Below, piece after piece: positions 1-6,037 of a DNA stretch of 8,222 nucleotides. The notes under the pieces were generated by a model. The model had not been told where the DNA came from. It ran no database searches and saw only the letters and a list, made by a program, of their open reading frames with translations. A program made the position numbers and the translations under genes. Numbering within the stretch: the first letter of the stretch is position 1; each line of letters begins with the position of its first letter. The DNA comes from Eubacteriaceae bacterium UBA4266 (GTDB lineage Bacteria > Bacillota > Clostridia > Eubacteriales > Eubacteriaceae), in NCBI GenBank assembly GCA_002396065.1, contig DGWE01000024.1:1-8222 (forward strand). Direction: 5' to 3'.

Positions 1-274
1 CGACGATGCCGTCGGCCGAGATGGTTTTGGTCAGATCGCCGTAAGTGATTTTGCCCGTGGTGATGGTTTTCAGCTTCGGCTGGCTTTTCTTGTAGAGGGC
101 CGAGGCGGCGATTAAAGCTGCGGCTGCAATCAAGGCGACCGCGAGAATGCGCTTTCGGCGTTTTTTCCGCATTTCGTCCGCCGCCATCGGGTCTGGCGCC
201 AGGGCTTCGCCGTTTTCAAAAACCGGACCGCTTGCGTCGTCCGGCAGGGATTTTCGTTTAAAGGGATTGTGCAT
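1..274 (-). CDS. Membrane fusion / efflux adaptor protein (HlyD/MacA-like), N-terminal part
   Basis: Partial gene; the first 91 codons are in the window and the rest lies beyond the left edge. The translation begins MHNPFKRKSLPDD, has a polar tail of about 36 residues, a basic cluster (KKRRKR, about 37-42), one hydrophobic segment (about 43-60, rich in Ala, Ile and Leu), then KKSQPKLKTITTGKITYGDL and TKTISADGIV at the edge. Basic residues before a single membrane helix suggest a cytoplasmic N-terminus with the bulk of the protein outside. The 'GKITYGDLTKTISADGIV'-type segment resembles the first beta-strand of periplasmic adaptor/MFP proteins (pattern G-x-I-x-x-G-D-hydrophobic...G-x-V). Such proteins usually pair with a MacB-like ABC transporter or RND pump, which would be expected farther left. 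The ATG at 274 was chosen because GGAGG (284-280) lies 5 nt upstream; the ATG at 279 abuts the ribosome site and is in another frame. The family call rests on a short fragment. Confidence 0.7.
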   Translation of the reverse strand, partial: MHNPFKRKSLPDDASGPVFENGEALAPDPMAADEMRKKRRKRILAVALIAAAALIAASALYKKSQPKLKTITTGKITYGDLTKTISADGIV

Positions 275-288
275 CGCATCCTCCTTTG

Positions 289-312
289 ATTGTATTAATT
301 CAATAATACAAT
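289..312. promoter_or_regulatory. Operator-like palindrome over the -10 of the efflux gene
   Basis: A perfect 9-bp inverted repeat, ATTGTATTA (289-297) and TAATACAAT (304-312), has a 6-bp spacer. One arm covers the -10 element at 303-308 and the other covers the predicted transcription start and leader. Placement and symmetry fit a repressor dimer of the MarR or TetR type that would silence the efflux operon. No regulator gene is in the window, so its identity is unknown. Confidence 0.6.
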
Positions 313-331
313 AAGCGATTGGGCTTGTCAA
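303..331 (-). promoter_or_regulatory. Promoter of the efflux adaptor gene
   Basis: Reading the minus strand, a perfect -35 TTGACA (331-326) is separated by exactly 17 nt from TATTAT (308-303). The expected start is near 296, giving a leader of about 22 nt before the ATG at 274. The promoter begins only 3 nt after the U-tract of the fba terminator, so the adaptor gene is a separate transcription unit from fba. Confidence 0.8.
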
Positions 332-333
332 TT

Positions 334-360
334 AAAAAAAGAGCCGCCTTAAGGCAGCTC
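334..360 (-). terminator. Intrinsic terminator of fba
   Basis: On the minus strand, GAGCTGCC, a TTAA loop and GGCGGCTC form an 8-bp stem with one G-U pair (360-341), followed by seven T residues (340-334). It lies 33 nt after the fba stop codon and matches a Rho-independent terminator. Confidence 0.9.
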
Positions 361-392
361 TGATTTGATAATTTATCGAATGATGATTAGTT

Positions 393-1256
393 TCACGCTT
401 TGTCGATGGAACCGAAGACTTCCATTTTTTCTTTGACCTTGGCCTTGATGGCTTCTGTCCCAGGCAGGAGCAGTTTTCTCGGGTCAAAGCCCTTGCCGAC
501 CTTGTCTTTGCCTTCTTCGATGTATTTGCGGGTCGCTTCTGCGAAGACGAGCTGGCATTCGGTATTGACGTTGATCTTGGAGACGCCGAGCTTAATCGCG
601 TGCTGAACCATTTCGTCTGGAATGCCTGTGCCGCCGTGGAGCACCATTGGCAGGTCGCCGATTTCCTTCTGGATGTTGGCGAGCACGTCGAAGTTCAGTC
701 CTGGCCAGTTTTCCGGATAAACGCCGTGGATGTTGCCGATGCCGGCTGCGAGGAAGTCGATGCCGAGATCTGCGATCTGTTTGCATTCCTTCGGATCTGC
801 GAATTCGCCAGCGCCGATGACGCCGTCTTCTTCACCGCCGATGGTGCCGACTTCAGCTTCGATAGACAGGCCTAAGATGTGAGCCGCAGCGACGAGTTCC
901 TTCGTCTTTTCGACGTTTTCTTCGAAAGGCAGATGAGAGCCGTCGAACATGATTGAAGAGAAACCAGCGTTGATGCAGGCCTTTGCGCCTTCGTAGGAGC
1001 CGTGGTCGAGGTGCAGCGCAACTGGAACGGTGATGTTCAGGGATTCGATCATCGCTTTGACCATAGCCGCGACGGTTTTGAAGCCAGTCATGTATTTGCC
1101 AGCCCCTTCGGAGACGGCCAGAATAACCGGTGAGTTGTTTTCCTGCGCGGTTTCAAGAATGGCCTTCGTCCATTCGAGGTTGTTAATATTGAAAGCGCCG
1201 ACGCCGTAATGTCCGGCTCTCGCCTTAACCAACATATCCTTTGCTGAAACTAACAT
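393..1256 (-). CDS. fba: Class II fructose-1,6-bisphosphate aldolase
   Basis: Cytoplasmic zinc aldolase that reversibly splits fructose 1,6-bisphosphate into dihydroxyacetone phosphate and glyceraldehyde 3-phosphate in glycolysis and gluconeogenesis. The 287-residue protein starts MLVSAKDMLVKAR and covers the full TIM-barrel fold. Visible motifs are LHLDHG with D84 (catalytic acid/base) and zinc ligand H85, EAEVGTIGGEED with metal-site E134, GNIHG with H177, and VLHGGTG with H207. The phosphate/catalytic loop GGTGIPDE and INVNTE (228-233) are intact. Family assignment is secure. A specificity for tagatose bisphosphate (GatY/KbaY-like) cannot be excluded by eye, but the stand-alone context favours the glycolytic enzyme. 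An in-frame TTG at 1274 would lengthen the protein by six residues, but it lies upstream of the ribosome site GGAGG (1267-1263), which is 6 nt from the ATG at 1256, so the ATG was chosen. It is monocistronic, with its own promoter and terminator. Codon use is typical of a highly expressed gene. Confidence 0.95.
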   Translation of the reverse strand: MLVSAKDMLVKARAGHYGVGAFNINNLEWTKAILETAQENNSPVILAVSEGAGKYMTGFKTVAAMVKAMIESLNITVPVALHLDHGSYEGAKACINAGFSSIMFDGSHLPFEENVEKTKELVAAAHILGLSIEAEVGTIGGEEDGVIGAGEFADPKECKQIADLGIDFLAAGIGNIHGVYPENWPGLNFDVLANIQKEIGDLPMVLHGGTGIPDEMVQHAIKLGVSKINVNTECQLVFAEATRKYIEEGKDKVGKGFDPRKLLLPGTEAIKAKVKEKMEVFGSIDKA

Positions 1257-1291
1257 GTGATACCTCCATATCAAGTAAATGTGTTATCCTT

Positions 1292-1320
1292 ATTATAACG
1301 GACAGCGGCGCCAATAACAA
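1292..1320 (-). promoter_or_regulatory. Promoter of fba
   Basis: On the minus strand, TTGTTA (1320-1315) is followed after 17 nt by a perfect TATAAT (1297-1292). The predicted start near 1285 gives a leader of about 29 nt. It is divergent from the dgt promoter in the same gap. Confidence 0.75.
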
Positions 1321-1407
1321 TAGAATTAAAGCAAAATTATGTAAAAATCAGCGAAAACATTCAAAATTAATCATTATTTATCAAAAATGAGAACGACACG
1401 CAGACTG

Positions 1408-1416
1408 TGTTATAAT
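1408..1416 (+). promoter_or_regulatory. Extended -10 promoter of dgt
   Basis: TGT directly precedes a perfect TATAAT (1411-1416), making an extended -10. No good -35 lies 16-18 nt upstream, which is common for TGn promoters. The predicted start near 1423 is downstream of the ATG at 1415, which overlaps the -10, so that ATG cannot start the protein. Confidence 0.65.
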
Positions 1417-1450
1417 GAAAAGCAATCATTTAAGCAATCGGGAGGCTGTG

Positions 1451-2740
1451 ATGAAAAAAGATCCTTACCGGTCCCAGCGGGGCTGTTTCAAGTCTCAGGC
1501 GGTGTTCCCCGGCGCCGAAAAGTGGGCGGCGGCCACAGCGAGAAGGGACGCGCTCTACCAGCGCGACGAGGACATCCGCACGCCCTTCGGCCGGGATTAC
1601 ACCCGGATTCTGCACTCCTCGGCCTACCGCAGGCTCAAGTACAAGACCCAGGTGTTTTTTAGACCGCGCAACGATCACGTCAGCACCCGGATCGACCACG
1701 TGCACTACGTCGCGTCTATCGGCCGGCTCATCGCCGACTTTCTCGGGCTCAACGGCGAGCTCACCGAAGCCATCGCCATCGGCCACGACCTCGGGCACAC
1801 GCCTTTTGGCCACGACGGCGAGGCGGCCCTTTCGGCCATCGTCCGGCGGGACGGGCTCGCGCCGGCCTTTTGGCACGCGGCCAACGGTCTGCGCTTCGTC
1901 GACGATTTCGAACTGCTCTCCGGCCCTGACGGCAGGCAGTACAACCTCGATTTGACCTACGCCGTCCGGGACGGGATCGTCGGCCACAGCGGCCCGGTAA
2001 ACGCCCCCCTCTTCCCGAGAGCGGCGGCCATCGATTTGAAAGAATTCACGCGGCCGGGGCAGTTTAACCCCTTCACCTGGGAAGGGTGCATCATCAAAAT
2101 CGCCGACAACATCTCCTATTTGGGGCGGGACATCGACGACGCGGTGCTCCTCGGACTGATGAAACCGGAAGACCGCCGGGTTTACGCCGAGGTCGTCGAC
2201 CGGTACGCCCGCGCGGCCGGCATCTCGTCCATCGACGTGAACAACGCCAACGTCATTCATCTGATGGTGACGGATTTGTGTCTGAACTCGACGCCGGAGC
2301 GGGGCATGGGCTTTTCCGAGCCGGCGCGGACGGCGATCGGCGAGGTTACGCGGCTCAATCGGGAGCTGATTTACTTCAACGACCGGCTCAAGGCCTACAA
2401 GGATTACGGCCATCAGGTCATCGAGACGATTTACGCGGCGCTCTGCCGCTACGCCGAGGAACCCGACCGCCGGGATTATTTCAGAGAGCAGTTCCCGTCG
2501 CTGACCGTCGGCTTCGAGAAATGGCTCATCGACTACATGGAAGGTTTTCACGACGAAAAGCGGGCGGACACTGTGGCCTGCCACTGGGTCTACACCTATC
2601 AGAAAGGGGAGGCCGGCGCGGCGGAGATGAAACGGGCCGCGGTGGACTACATCTCCGGCATGACAGACCGGTTCATCGAGCTGCTCTACCGGGAGCAGGT
2701 GGTGTTCAAGAGTCAGCGCACGCCCTACGTGTCGCTGTAG
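1451..2740 (+). CDS. dgt: HD-domain deoxyguanosinetriphosphate triphosphohydrolase-like protein
   Basis: Predicted cytoplasmic metal-dependent dNTPase that would cut dGTP to deoxyguanosine and tripolyphosphate. In the 429-residue protein the HD-type metal site is visible: H83 in RIDHVHYVASIGR, H112-D113 in GHDLGHTPFGHDGE, and D219 in KIADNISYLGRDIDDA. The C-terminal DYISGMTDRF (about 399-408) is the characteristic end motif of dGTPases. An early block, RTPFGRDYTRILHSSAYRRL (43-62), matches the conserved family start (R-x-x-F-x-x-D-x-x-R-I...S-x-x-x-R-R-L). The length is between the short (about 330-380 residue) and E. coli-type (about 500) groups. The usual R-x-T-H-S segment around the first ligand reads R-I-D-H-V here, as I recall from clostridial relatives. 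The start was set at ATG 1451, with GGAGG at 1441-1445 and 5 nt spacing; the longer ORF from 1415 begins inside the promoter. The downstream tyrA follows after 59 nt without a terminator. Substrate specificity is inferred, and other HD dNTPases are possible. Confidence 0.85.
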   Translation: MKKDPYRSQRGCFKSQAVFPGAEKWAAATARRDALYQRDEDIRTPFGRDYTRILHSSAYRRLKYKTQVFFRPRNDHVSTRIDHVHYVASIGRLIADFLGLNGELTEAIAIGHDLGHTPFGHDGEAALSAIVRRDGLAPAFWHAANGLRFVDDFELLSGPDGRQYNLDLTYAVRDGIVGHSGPVNAPLFPRAAAIDLKEFTRPGQFNPFTWEGCIIKIADNISYLGRDIDDAVLLGLMKPEDRRVYAEVVDRYARAAGISSIDVNNANVIHLMVTDLCLNSTPERGMGFSEPARTAIGEVTRLNRELIYFNDRLKAYKDYGHQVIETIYAALCRYAEEPDRRDYFREQFPSLTVGFEKWLIDYMEGFHDEKRADTVACHWVYTYQKGEAGAAEMKRAAVDYISGMTDRFIELLYREQVVFKSQRTPYVSL

Positions 2741-2799
2741 CTGCTGCAAATAAATGAAAATAATAGAAATTGAAAGCGTATAGAAAATAGAGGTGTACA

Positions 2800-3729
2800 A
2801 TGGAAATCGAACAAGTACTTCAAAATAAGAACGTCGTCATCATCGGACTCGGGCTCATGGGCGGGGCACTGGCCATGGCCCTGAGAAAGGAAGGGCCGGA
2901 CTGGATCGGCGCCATCGATACCGACAGCGAAGTCCTCGAGGAAGCCCTCGACCGCGGCGTCATCGACCAAGGGGAAAACGACGAAGCCGGCGCTGCGCGC
3001 CTGCTCGCCCAGGCGGACTTCATCTATTTCTGTCTGTACCCGCGCACCGCGGTGAATTTCTTTAAAACCCACATGGGGGACTTCAAGCCCGGCGCGGTGA
3101 TCACCGACATTACCGGCGTCAAGCAGATTCTCGTCGACGAGGTGCTGCCGATTCTCAGAGACGACGTCGACTTCATCATGGGCCACCCGATGGCCGGCAG
3201 CGAAAAGGAAGGCTTTGGCGGCGCCGACGAGGGAATTTTCGTCGGGCGCAACTACATTCTCGTGCCGATGCCCCAGAACGACCCCGACCACATCAAGTGG
3301 CTCAAGCGCGTGATCTACAACATGGGCTTCACCAACATCGTCGAGACGACCCCAGAAGGCCACGACAAGAAGATCGGCTTCACGTCCCAGCTCTGCCACG
3401 TCATCGCCTGCGCCCTGATCGATTGTAAAGAGGAACGCCACCTCTCGGATTTTGAAGGCGGCAGCTTCATGGATTTGACCCGGATCGCGATGATCAACGC
3501 GCCGATGTGGGCGGAGCTGTTCGTCAGCAACCGCGACGCGCTGTTGTCACAGATCGACGATTTTGAAAATAGTATGAAAATCATGCGGGGGATGATTGAA
3601 AATTCTGATGAAAACGGCCTGTCGGATTTGATGTATTCGGTCCGTAAAAAGCGCGTAACGATGGAAATAGACCGCAAAAACAGGACTTTGGCCATTGAAA
3701 ATCAGTTTAAACATAAAGAATCTGAATAA
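2800..3729 (+). CDS. tyrA: Prephenate dehydrogenase
   Basis: Predicted cytoplasmic enzyme that oxidatively decarboxylates prephenate to 4-hydroxyphenylpyruvate in tyrosine synthesis. The N-terminal Rossmann fold shows VVIIGLGLMGGALA (G16, G18, G21), and the second strand ends in AIDTD, whose acidic D40 favours NAD over NADP. The hallmark GHPMAGSEKEG (128-138) carries the conserved H129. The C-terminal helical domain contains SQLCHVIA with H200 and a GGSFMDLTRIA segment typical of the dimerisation domain. At 309 residues it lacks the C-terminal ACT regulatory domain found in B. subtilis-type TyrA, so feedback control by tyrosine through that domain is not expected. The start ATG has AGAGGTG at 2789-2795 as its ribosome site. 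It follows dgt by 59 nt, with no terminator or convincing promoter between, suggesting co-transcription. No other aromatic pathway gene is in the window. An arogenate dehydrogenase activity cannot be excluded. Confidence 0.88.
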   Translation: MEIEQVLQNKNVVIIGLGLMGGALAMALRKEGPDWIGAIDTDSEVLEEALDRGVIDQGENDEAGAARLLAQADFIYFCLYPRTAVNFFKTHMGDFKPGAVITDITGVKQILVDEVLPILRDDVDFIMGHPMAGSEKEGFGGADEGIFVGRNYILVPMPQNDPDHIKWLKRVIYNMGFTNIVETTPEGHDKKIGFTSQLCHVIACALIDCKEERHLSDFEGGSFMDLTRIAMINAPMWAELFVSNRDALLSQIDDFENSMKIMRGMIENSDENGLSDLMYSVRKKRVTMEIDRKNRTLAIENQFKHKESE

Positions 3730-3746
3730 ATTCTTAAAAGAATCTC

Positions 3747-3785
3747 AATGTAACAGTTTACATTAGGATTATTTCAATTTACATT
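3747..3785. promoter_or_regulatory. Inverted repeat plus repeated half-site upstream of the sRNA promoter
   Basis: A perfect 7-bp inverted repeat, AATGTAA (3747-3753) and TTACATT (3758-3764), has a CAGT spacer. The half-site TTTACATT (3757-3764) recurs at 3778-3785, exactly 21 bp or two helical turns on, and ends 10 bp before the -35 at 3796. The core TGTAACAGTTTACA resembles a CcpA cre box but lacks the central CG. This fits an activator or repressor site. The regulator is unknown. Confidence 0.4.
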
Positions 3786-3795
3786 CTTACAACAC

Positions 3796-3824
3796 TTGAC
3801 GTATTTTTCATAACGCGCTATACT
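3796..3824 (+). promoter_or_regulatory. Strong promoter in the gene-free gap
   Basis: TTGACG (3796-3801), exactly 17 nt, then TATACT (3819-3824). The predicted start is A3831. No protein gene on this strand follows before 6285, and a terminator occurs at 3948-3997, so the promoter appears to serve a short non-coding transcript. Confidence 0.75.
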
Positions 3825-3830
3825 ATAGTC

Positions 3831-3997
3831 ACATCAAGGAAATACATTCGATTGAAGCACACACCCGGTTGGATGTATTTGATGTTCAGAACTTGCTGAA
3901 TATGCGAGAATTCAGCAAGGAATCATAATATTACCCCCCTCTCTCCAAAGGACTTCGAACTCCTCCCCCTATATTGGTTCGGAGCCCTTCTTTTTTT
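3831..3997 (+). ncRNA. Candidate small regulatory RNA with CU-rich, anti-Shine-Dalgarno-like loops
   Basis: The unit lies between a clear promoter and a U-tailed terminator, about 167 nt long. Three hairpins are seen. In the first, ACATCA (3831-3836) plus AATACAT (3841-3847) pair perfectly with ATGTATT plus TGATGT (3873-3885), leaving an AGGA bulge and a loop of about 25 nt. In the second, CTTGCTGAAT (3893-3902) pairs with ATTCAGCAAG (3911-3920) around an 8-nt loop. The third is the terminator. Between the second and third is an unpaired tract, CCCCCCTCTCTCC (3934-3946), and the terminator loop carries CTCCTCCCCCT (3960-3970). Both are complementary to GGAGG-type ribosome sites, as in CU-rich trans-acting sRNAs of Firmicutes (RsaE/RoxS and LhrC type). 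I do not recognise the family. Function as a translational repressor is inferred from these loops only. Confidence 0.65.
3948..3997 (+). terminator. Terminator of the candidate sRNA
   Basis: AAGGACTTCGAACT (3948-3961) pairs with GGTTCGGAGCCCTT (3976-3989) over 13 pairs (two of them G-U) with one internal A-C mismatch, followed by C and seven T residues (3991-3997). The 14-nt loop is unusually C-rich (CCTCCCCCTATATT). Confidence 0.85.
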
Positions 3998-4069
3998 GCT
4001 AATTTTTCACGATCGTCAAGCAGCCCATTCGAATTATCTTCAAATCATTAAAATACAAAAAAGCACAAT

Positions 4070-4104
4070 AAAAAACCTGTCTGAAAAGATTCAGACAGGT
4101 TTTT
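4070..4104 (-). terminator. Terminator of the etfBA operon (probably bidirectional)
   Basis: A perfect 15-bp stem (4071-4085 with 4090-4104; core ACCTGTCTGAA and TTCAGACAGGT) has a 4-nt AAGA loop. On the minus strand it ends in six T residues (4075-4070), 15 nt after the etfA stop. The plus strand also shows a five-T tract (4100-4104), so it could block read-through from the sRNA side. Between 3998 and 4069 I see only AT-rich sequence. Confidence 0.9.
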
Positions 4105-4118
4105 GTGTGTGAGATAAA

Positions 4119-5132
4119 TTATGCAATCCCTTTGATTTTCTTGACTTCTGCAGTCAGAGCAGGGACAACAGCGAAGAGGTCGCCGACAACACCGTAATCT
4201 GCGATGTCGAAGATTGGCGCTTCTTCGTCTTTGTTGATGGCGACGATGCAGTCAGAGCTGCTCATCCCAGCAACGTGCTGAATTGCACCGGAGATCCCGC
4301 AGGCGATGTAGAGTTTCGGGCCAACGGTTTTACCAGTCTGGCCAACCTGATGGGAGTGAGCGATCCAGCCAGCGTCGACAGCTGCACGAGATGCACCGAC
4401 AACGCCGCCTAAAACGTCAGCTAATTCCTGTAACGGTTCATAGCCTTCCGGTCCGCCGACACCACGGCCGCCGGCAACGATGACGTCTGCGCCGACCAAG
4501 TCGACCATTTCGGAAGCGTCTTCCTTCATTTCTTTGATTAAGCGGGTTCTAATATCTTCAGGAGCAACGTGGATGTCTTCTTTGATGACTTCGCAGGTGC
4601 GGCCTTCTTCAGCTTCTGTCGCCTTGAACACGCCAGGACGGACAGTACCGAGTTCTGGACGGTGATTCGGGCAGAGGATGGTGGCCATCAGGTTGCCGCC
4701 GAATGCCGGACGAGTCCAAGCGATGTTGCCGGTTTCGTCGTCGTAGCCGAGTTTTGTACAGTCAGCGGTCAAGCCAGTCTGCAGACGGGATGACAGACGA
4801 GGTCCGACATCGCGGCCGTTGTTGGTTGCGCCGATGAGCATCGCAGTCGGTGCGTATTTGGTGATGACTTCGTACAGTGCGTTGACATAAGCGTCTGTGG
4901 TGAAGTGTTCGTATTCTTCGCCGTCGATCACGATAACCTGATCTGCGCCGTGTTCCTGAACAGCCTTAACAGCTGCGTCGGTGTTGTGGCCGATAACCAG
5001 ACCGACCAGTTTGCCGCCCTGTTTTTCAGCCAGTTCACGGCCAGGGTTTAACAGTTCCAGACCCACACTCTGAGCGGAGCCATCAGGATAAGTTTCAATA
5101 AATACCCAAAGATCCTTTGTTTTCGGTTCCAT
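4119..5132 (-). CDS. etfA: Electron transfer flavoprotein, alpha subunit
   Basis: Alpha subunit of the cytoplasmic FAD heterodimer that passes electrons between acyl-CoA or other dehydrogenases and further acceptors. In 337 residues, the N-terminal domain (about 7-200) has the nucleotide-binding-like fold. The C-terminal FAD domain shows VAGGRGVGG (219-227), SRAAVDAGW (248-256), HQVGQTGKTV (261-270) and the ETF-alpha signature LYIACGISGAIQH...AIN (274-300), followed by FDIADYGVVGD (308-318). These bind the alpha-FAD. There is no N-terminal ferredoxin-like extension of the kind present in caffeyl-CoA reductase or lactate dehydrogenase ETFs. It lies 20 nt after etfB and is the last gene of the unit; the ribosome site GAGGAG (5145-5140) is 7 nt from the ATG. 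Codon use is strongly biased, like fba and unlike the flanking plus-strand genes, suggesting abundant expression. The partner dehydrogenase is not in the window. Confidence 0.96.
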   Translation of the reverse strand: MEPKTKDLWVFIETYPDGSAQSVGLELLNPGRELAEKQGGKLVGLVIGHNTDAAVKAVQEHGADQVIVIDGEEYEHFTTDAYVNALYEVITKYAPTAMLIGATNNGRDVGPRLSSRLQTGLTADCTKLGYDDETGNIAWTRPAFGGNLMATILCPNHRPELGTVRPGVFKATEAEEGRTCEVIKEDIHVAPEDIRTRLIKEMKEDASEMVDLVGADVIVAGGRGVGGPEGYEPLQELADVLGGVVGASRAAVDAGWIAHSHQVGQTGKTVGPKLYIACGISGAIQHVAGMSSSDCIVAINKDEEAPIFDIADYGVVGDLFAVVPALTAEVKKIKGIA

Positions 5133-5152
5133 TTCTGATCTCCTCTCTTATA

Positions 5153-5953
5153 TTATAGTAAGCCTTCTTTATCGAGGGCAGCTGCCAGGTTTGCAGCGAC
5201 TTCTTCTGGTGTTTCGCCGGTGATCATTTCGCCGCCAGTCTTTACAGGTGGTACGAATGTCTTCTTGACGTTTGTCGGTGAGCCCTTCAGGCCGCATTTT
5301 GTGAAGTCGATATCGAAATCTTCTTCGCCGAGAACGTGAATTTCTTTTTTACGAGCAGCCAGTTTGTCTTTGATCTTCGGCAGACGCGGATCAAATGAAG
5401 GTTTGGTTGCAGTAACCAGGCACGGGAAGCTGGCGCCGAGGATTTCCTGGCCGTCTTCTGTTTCACGGGTAACCTGGATTTCATCGTCGGTCATTTCAGC
5501 GGTTAAGCCGTAGGTGATTTGCGGAATGCCGAGGTGTTCAGCCAGTTCCGGACCAACCTGAGCGGTATCGCCGTCGATAGCCTGTTTGCCGCAGAAGATC
5601 ACATCGAATTTGCCTTCGATTTCTTCGATCTTCTTGATCGCGCAAGCTAAAACGTAGCTGGTTGCGAGGGTATCGGATCCGCCGAATTTACGGCCAGAAA
5701 CCAAATAAGCTTCGTCGCCGCCGACTGCCAAGCAGTTCTTCAGCGCATCCTTAGCCTGATCTGGCCCCATTGATACGACGACGATTTTGACGTCATCTCT
5801 TACATCCTTAATGCGTGCGGCCATTTCCAGCGCGTACCCATCGAAAGGATTGACAATGCTCGGCACACCTTTACGAATCAGAGTATTCGTTTCCGGGTCG
5901 ATACGGATTTCGGTTGTGTCAGGCACTTGTTTAACACACACGAGAAAATTCAT
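5153..5953 (-). CDS. etfB: Electron transfer flavoprotein, beta subunit
   Basis: Beta subunit of the ETF heterodimer; it clamps the alpha-subunit FAD domain and binds AMP in classical ETFs or a second FAD in electron-bifurcating ones. The 266-residue protein starts MNFLVCVKQVPDT, the typical opening. It contains VNPFDGYALE (34-43), VVSMGP (59-64), DTLATSYVL (94-102) and CGKQAIDGDTAQVGP (121-135). The DGDTAQVGP form of the last motif is, from my knowledge of clostridial ETFs, associated with the bifurcating group that binds NADH and FAD, so a bifurcating role is likely but not proven. The long C-terminal arm (about 215-266) that wraps the alpha subunit is present. It is first in the etfB-etfA unit. 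The ribosome site AAGGAGG (5972-5966) is a rather long 12 nt from the ATG, and no better in-frame start is seen. The usual neighbours bcd, crt and hbd are absent; the next gene upstream is divergent. Confidence 0.95.
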   Translation of the reverse strand: MNFLVCVKQVPDTTEIRIDPETNTLIRKGVPSIVNPFDGYALEMAARIKDVRDDVKIVVVSMGPDQAKDALKNCLAVGGDEAYLVSGRKFGGSDTLATSYVLACAIKKIEEIEGKFDVIFCGKQAIDGDTAQVGPELAEHLGIPQITYGLTAEMTDDEIQVTRETEDGQEILGASFPCLVTATKPSFDPRLPKIKDKLAARKKEIHVLGEEDFDIDFTKCGLKGSPTNVKKTFVPPVKTGGEMITGETPEEVAANLAAALDKEGLL

Positions 5954-5995
5954 GATATTACGTTGCCTCCTTAAGAATAATCAATGTGTATCATC

Positions 5996-6013
5996 TGGAC
6001 AGGAACGTGTCCA
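5996..6013 (-). other. Short hairpin in the etfB leader
   Basis: TGGACA (5996-6001) and TGTCCA (6008-6013) are perfect inverted repeats with a 6-nt spacer, just inside the predicted etfBA transcript. The stem could stabilise the 5' end or be a protein site. It is too short to call a riboswitch. Confidence 0.3.
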
Positions 6014-6019
6014 AATAAT

Positions 6020-6037
6020 TTGTGAATATTGTAACAT
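6020..6037. promoter_or_regulatory. Rex-like redox operator at the etfBA promoter
   Basis: The 18-bp TTGTGAATATTGTAACAT agrees with the Rex consensus TTGTTAA-N4-TTAACAA at 11 of 14 defined positions and covers the -10 (6033-6028). Rex is the NADH/NAD-sensing repressor known to control crt-bcd-etfBA operons in clostridia, so both position and target fit. No rex gene is in the window. Confidence 0.5.

Noticed and set aside
1257..1274. Earlier TTG start for fba
   Set aside because: It would place the start upstream of the GGAGG site that serves ATG 1256, and the family begins at MLVSAK.
1430..2800. Very long open frame on the minus strand opposite dgt
   Set aside because: It mirrors the GC-rich dgt gene, has no ribosome site, and its translation is Val/Arg/Gly-rich with no recognisable motif, whereas the plus strand encodes a complete HD enzyme.
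2725..3441. Minus-strand open frame opposite tyrA
   Set aside because: Antisense shadow of the Rossmann and helical domains of TyrA; no motif and no ribosome site.
3730..3743. ATTCTT/AAGAAT inverted repeat as tyrA terminator
   Set aside because: Six AT-rich pairs with a 2-nt loop and no T-run; too weak. tyrA may simply read into the sRNA region.
3852..3899. Short frame MKHTPGWMYLMFRTC within the candidate sRNA, starting with TTG
   Set aside because: There is an AAGGA about 11 nt upstream, but the TTG start is poor, the site falls within hairpin 1, and the peptide is not recognisable. A dual-function RNA remains only a remote possibility.
3902..3928. Eight-codon ATG frame (MREFSKES) within hairpin 2
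   Set aside because: No ribosome site and buried in the stem-loop.
3831..3997. T-box, amino-acid attenuator or riboswitch leader
   Set aside because: No gene follows on the same strand before the opposing etfA, and no T-box bulge or known aptamer core was recognised. The 5' and 3' ends do not pair as expected for 6S RNA.
4009..4016. Palindrome ACGATCGT
   Set aside because: Eight bases only, with no promoter or repeat context.
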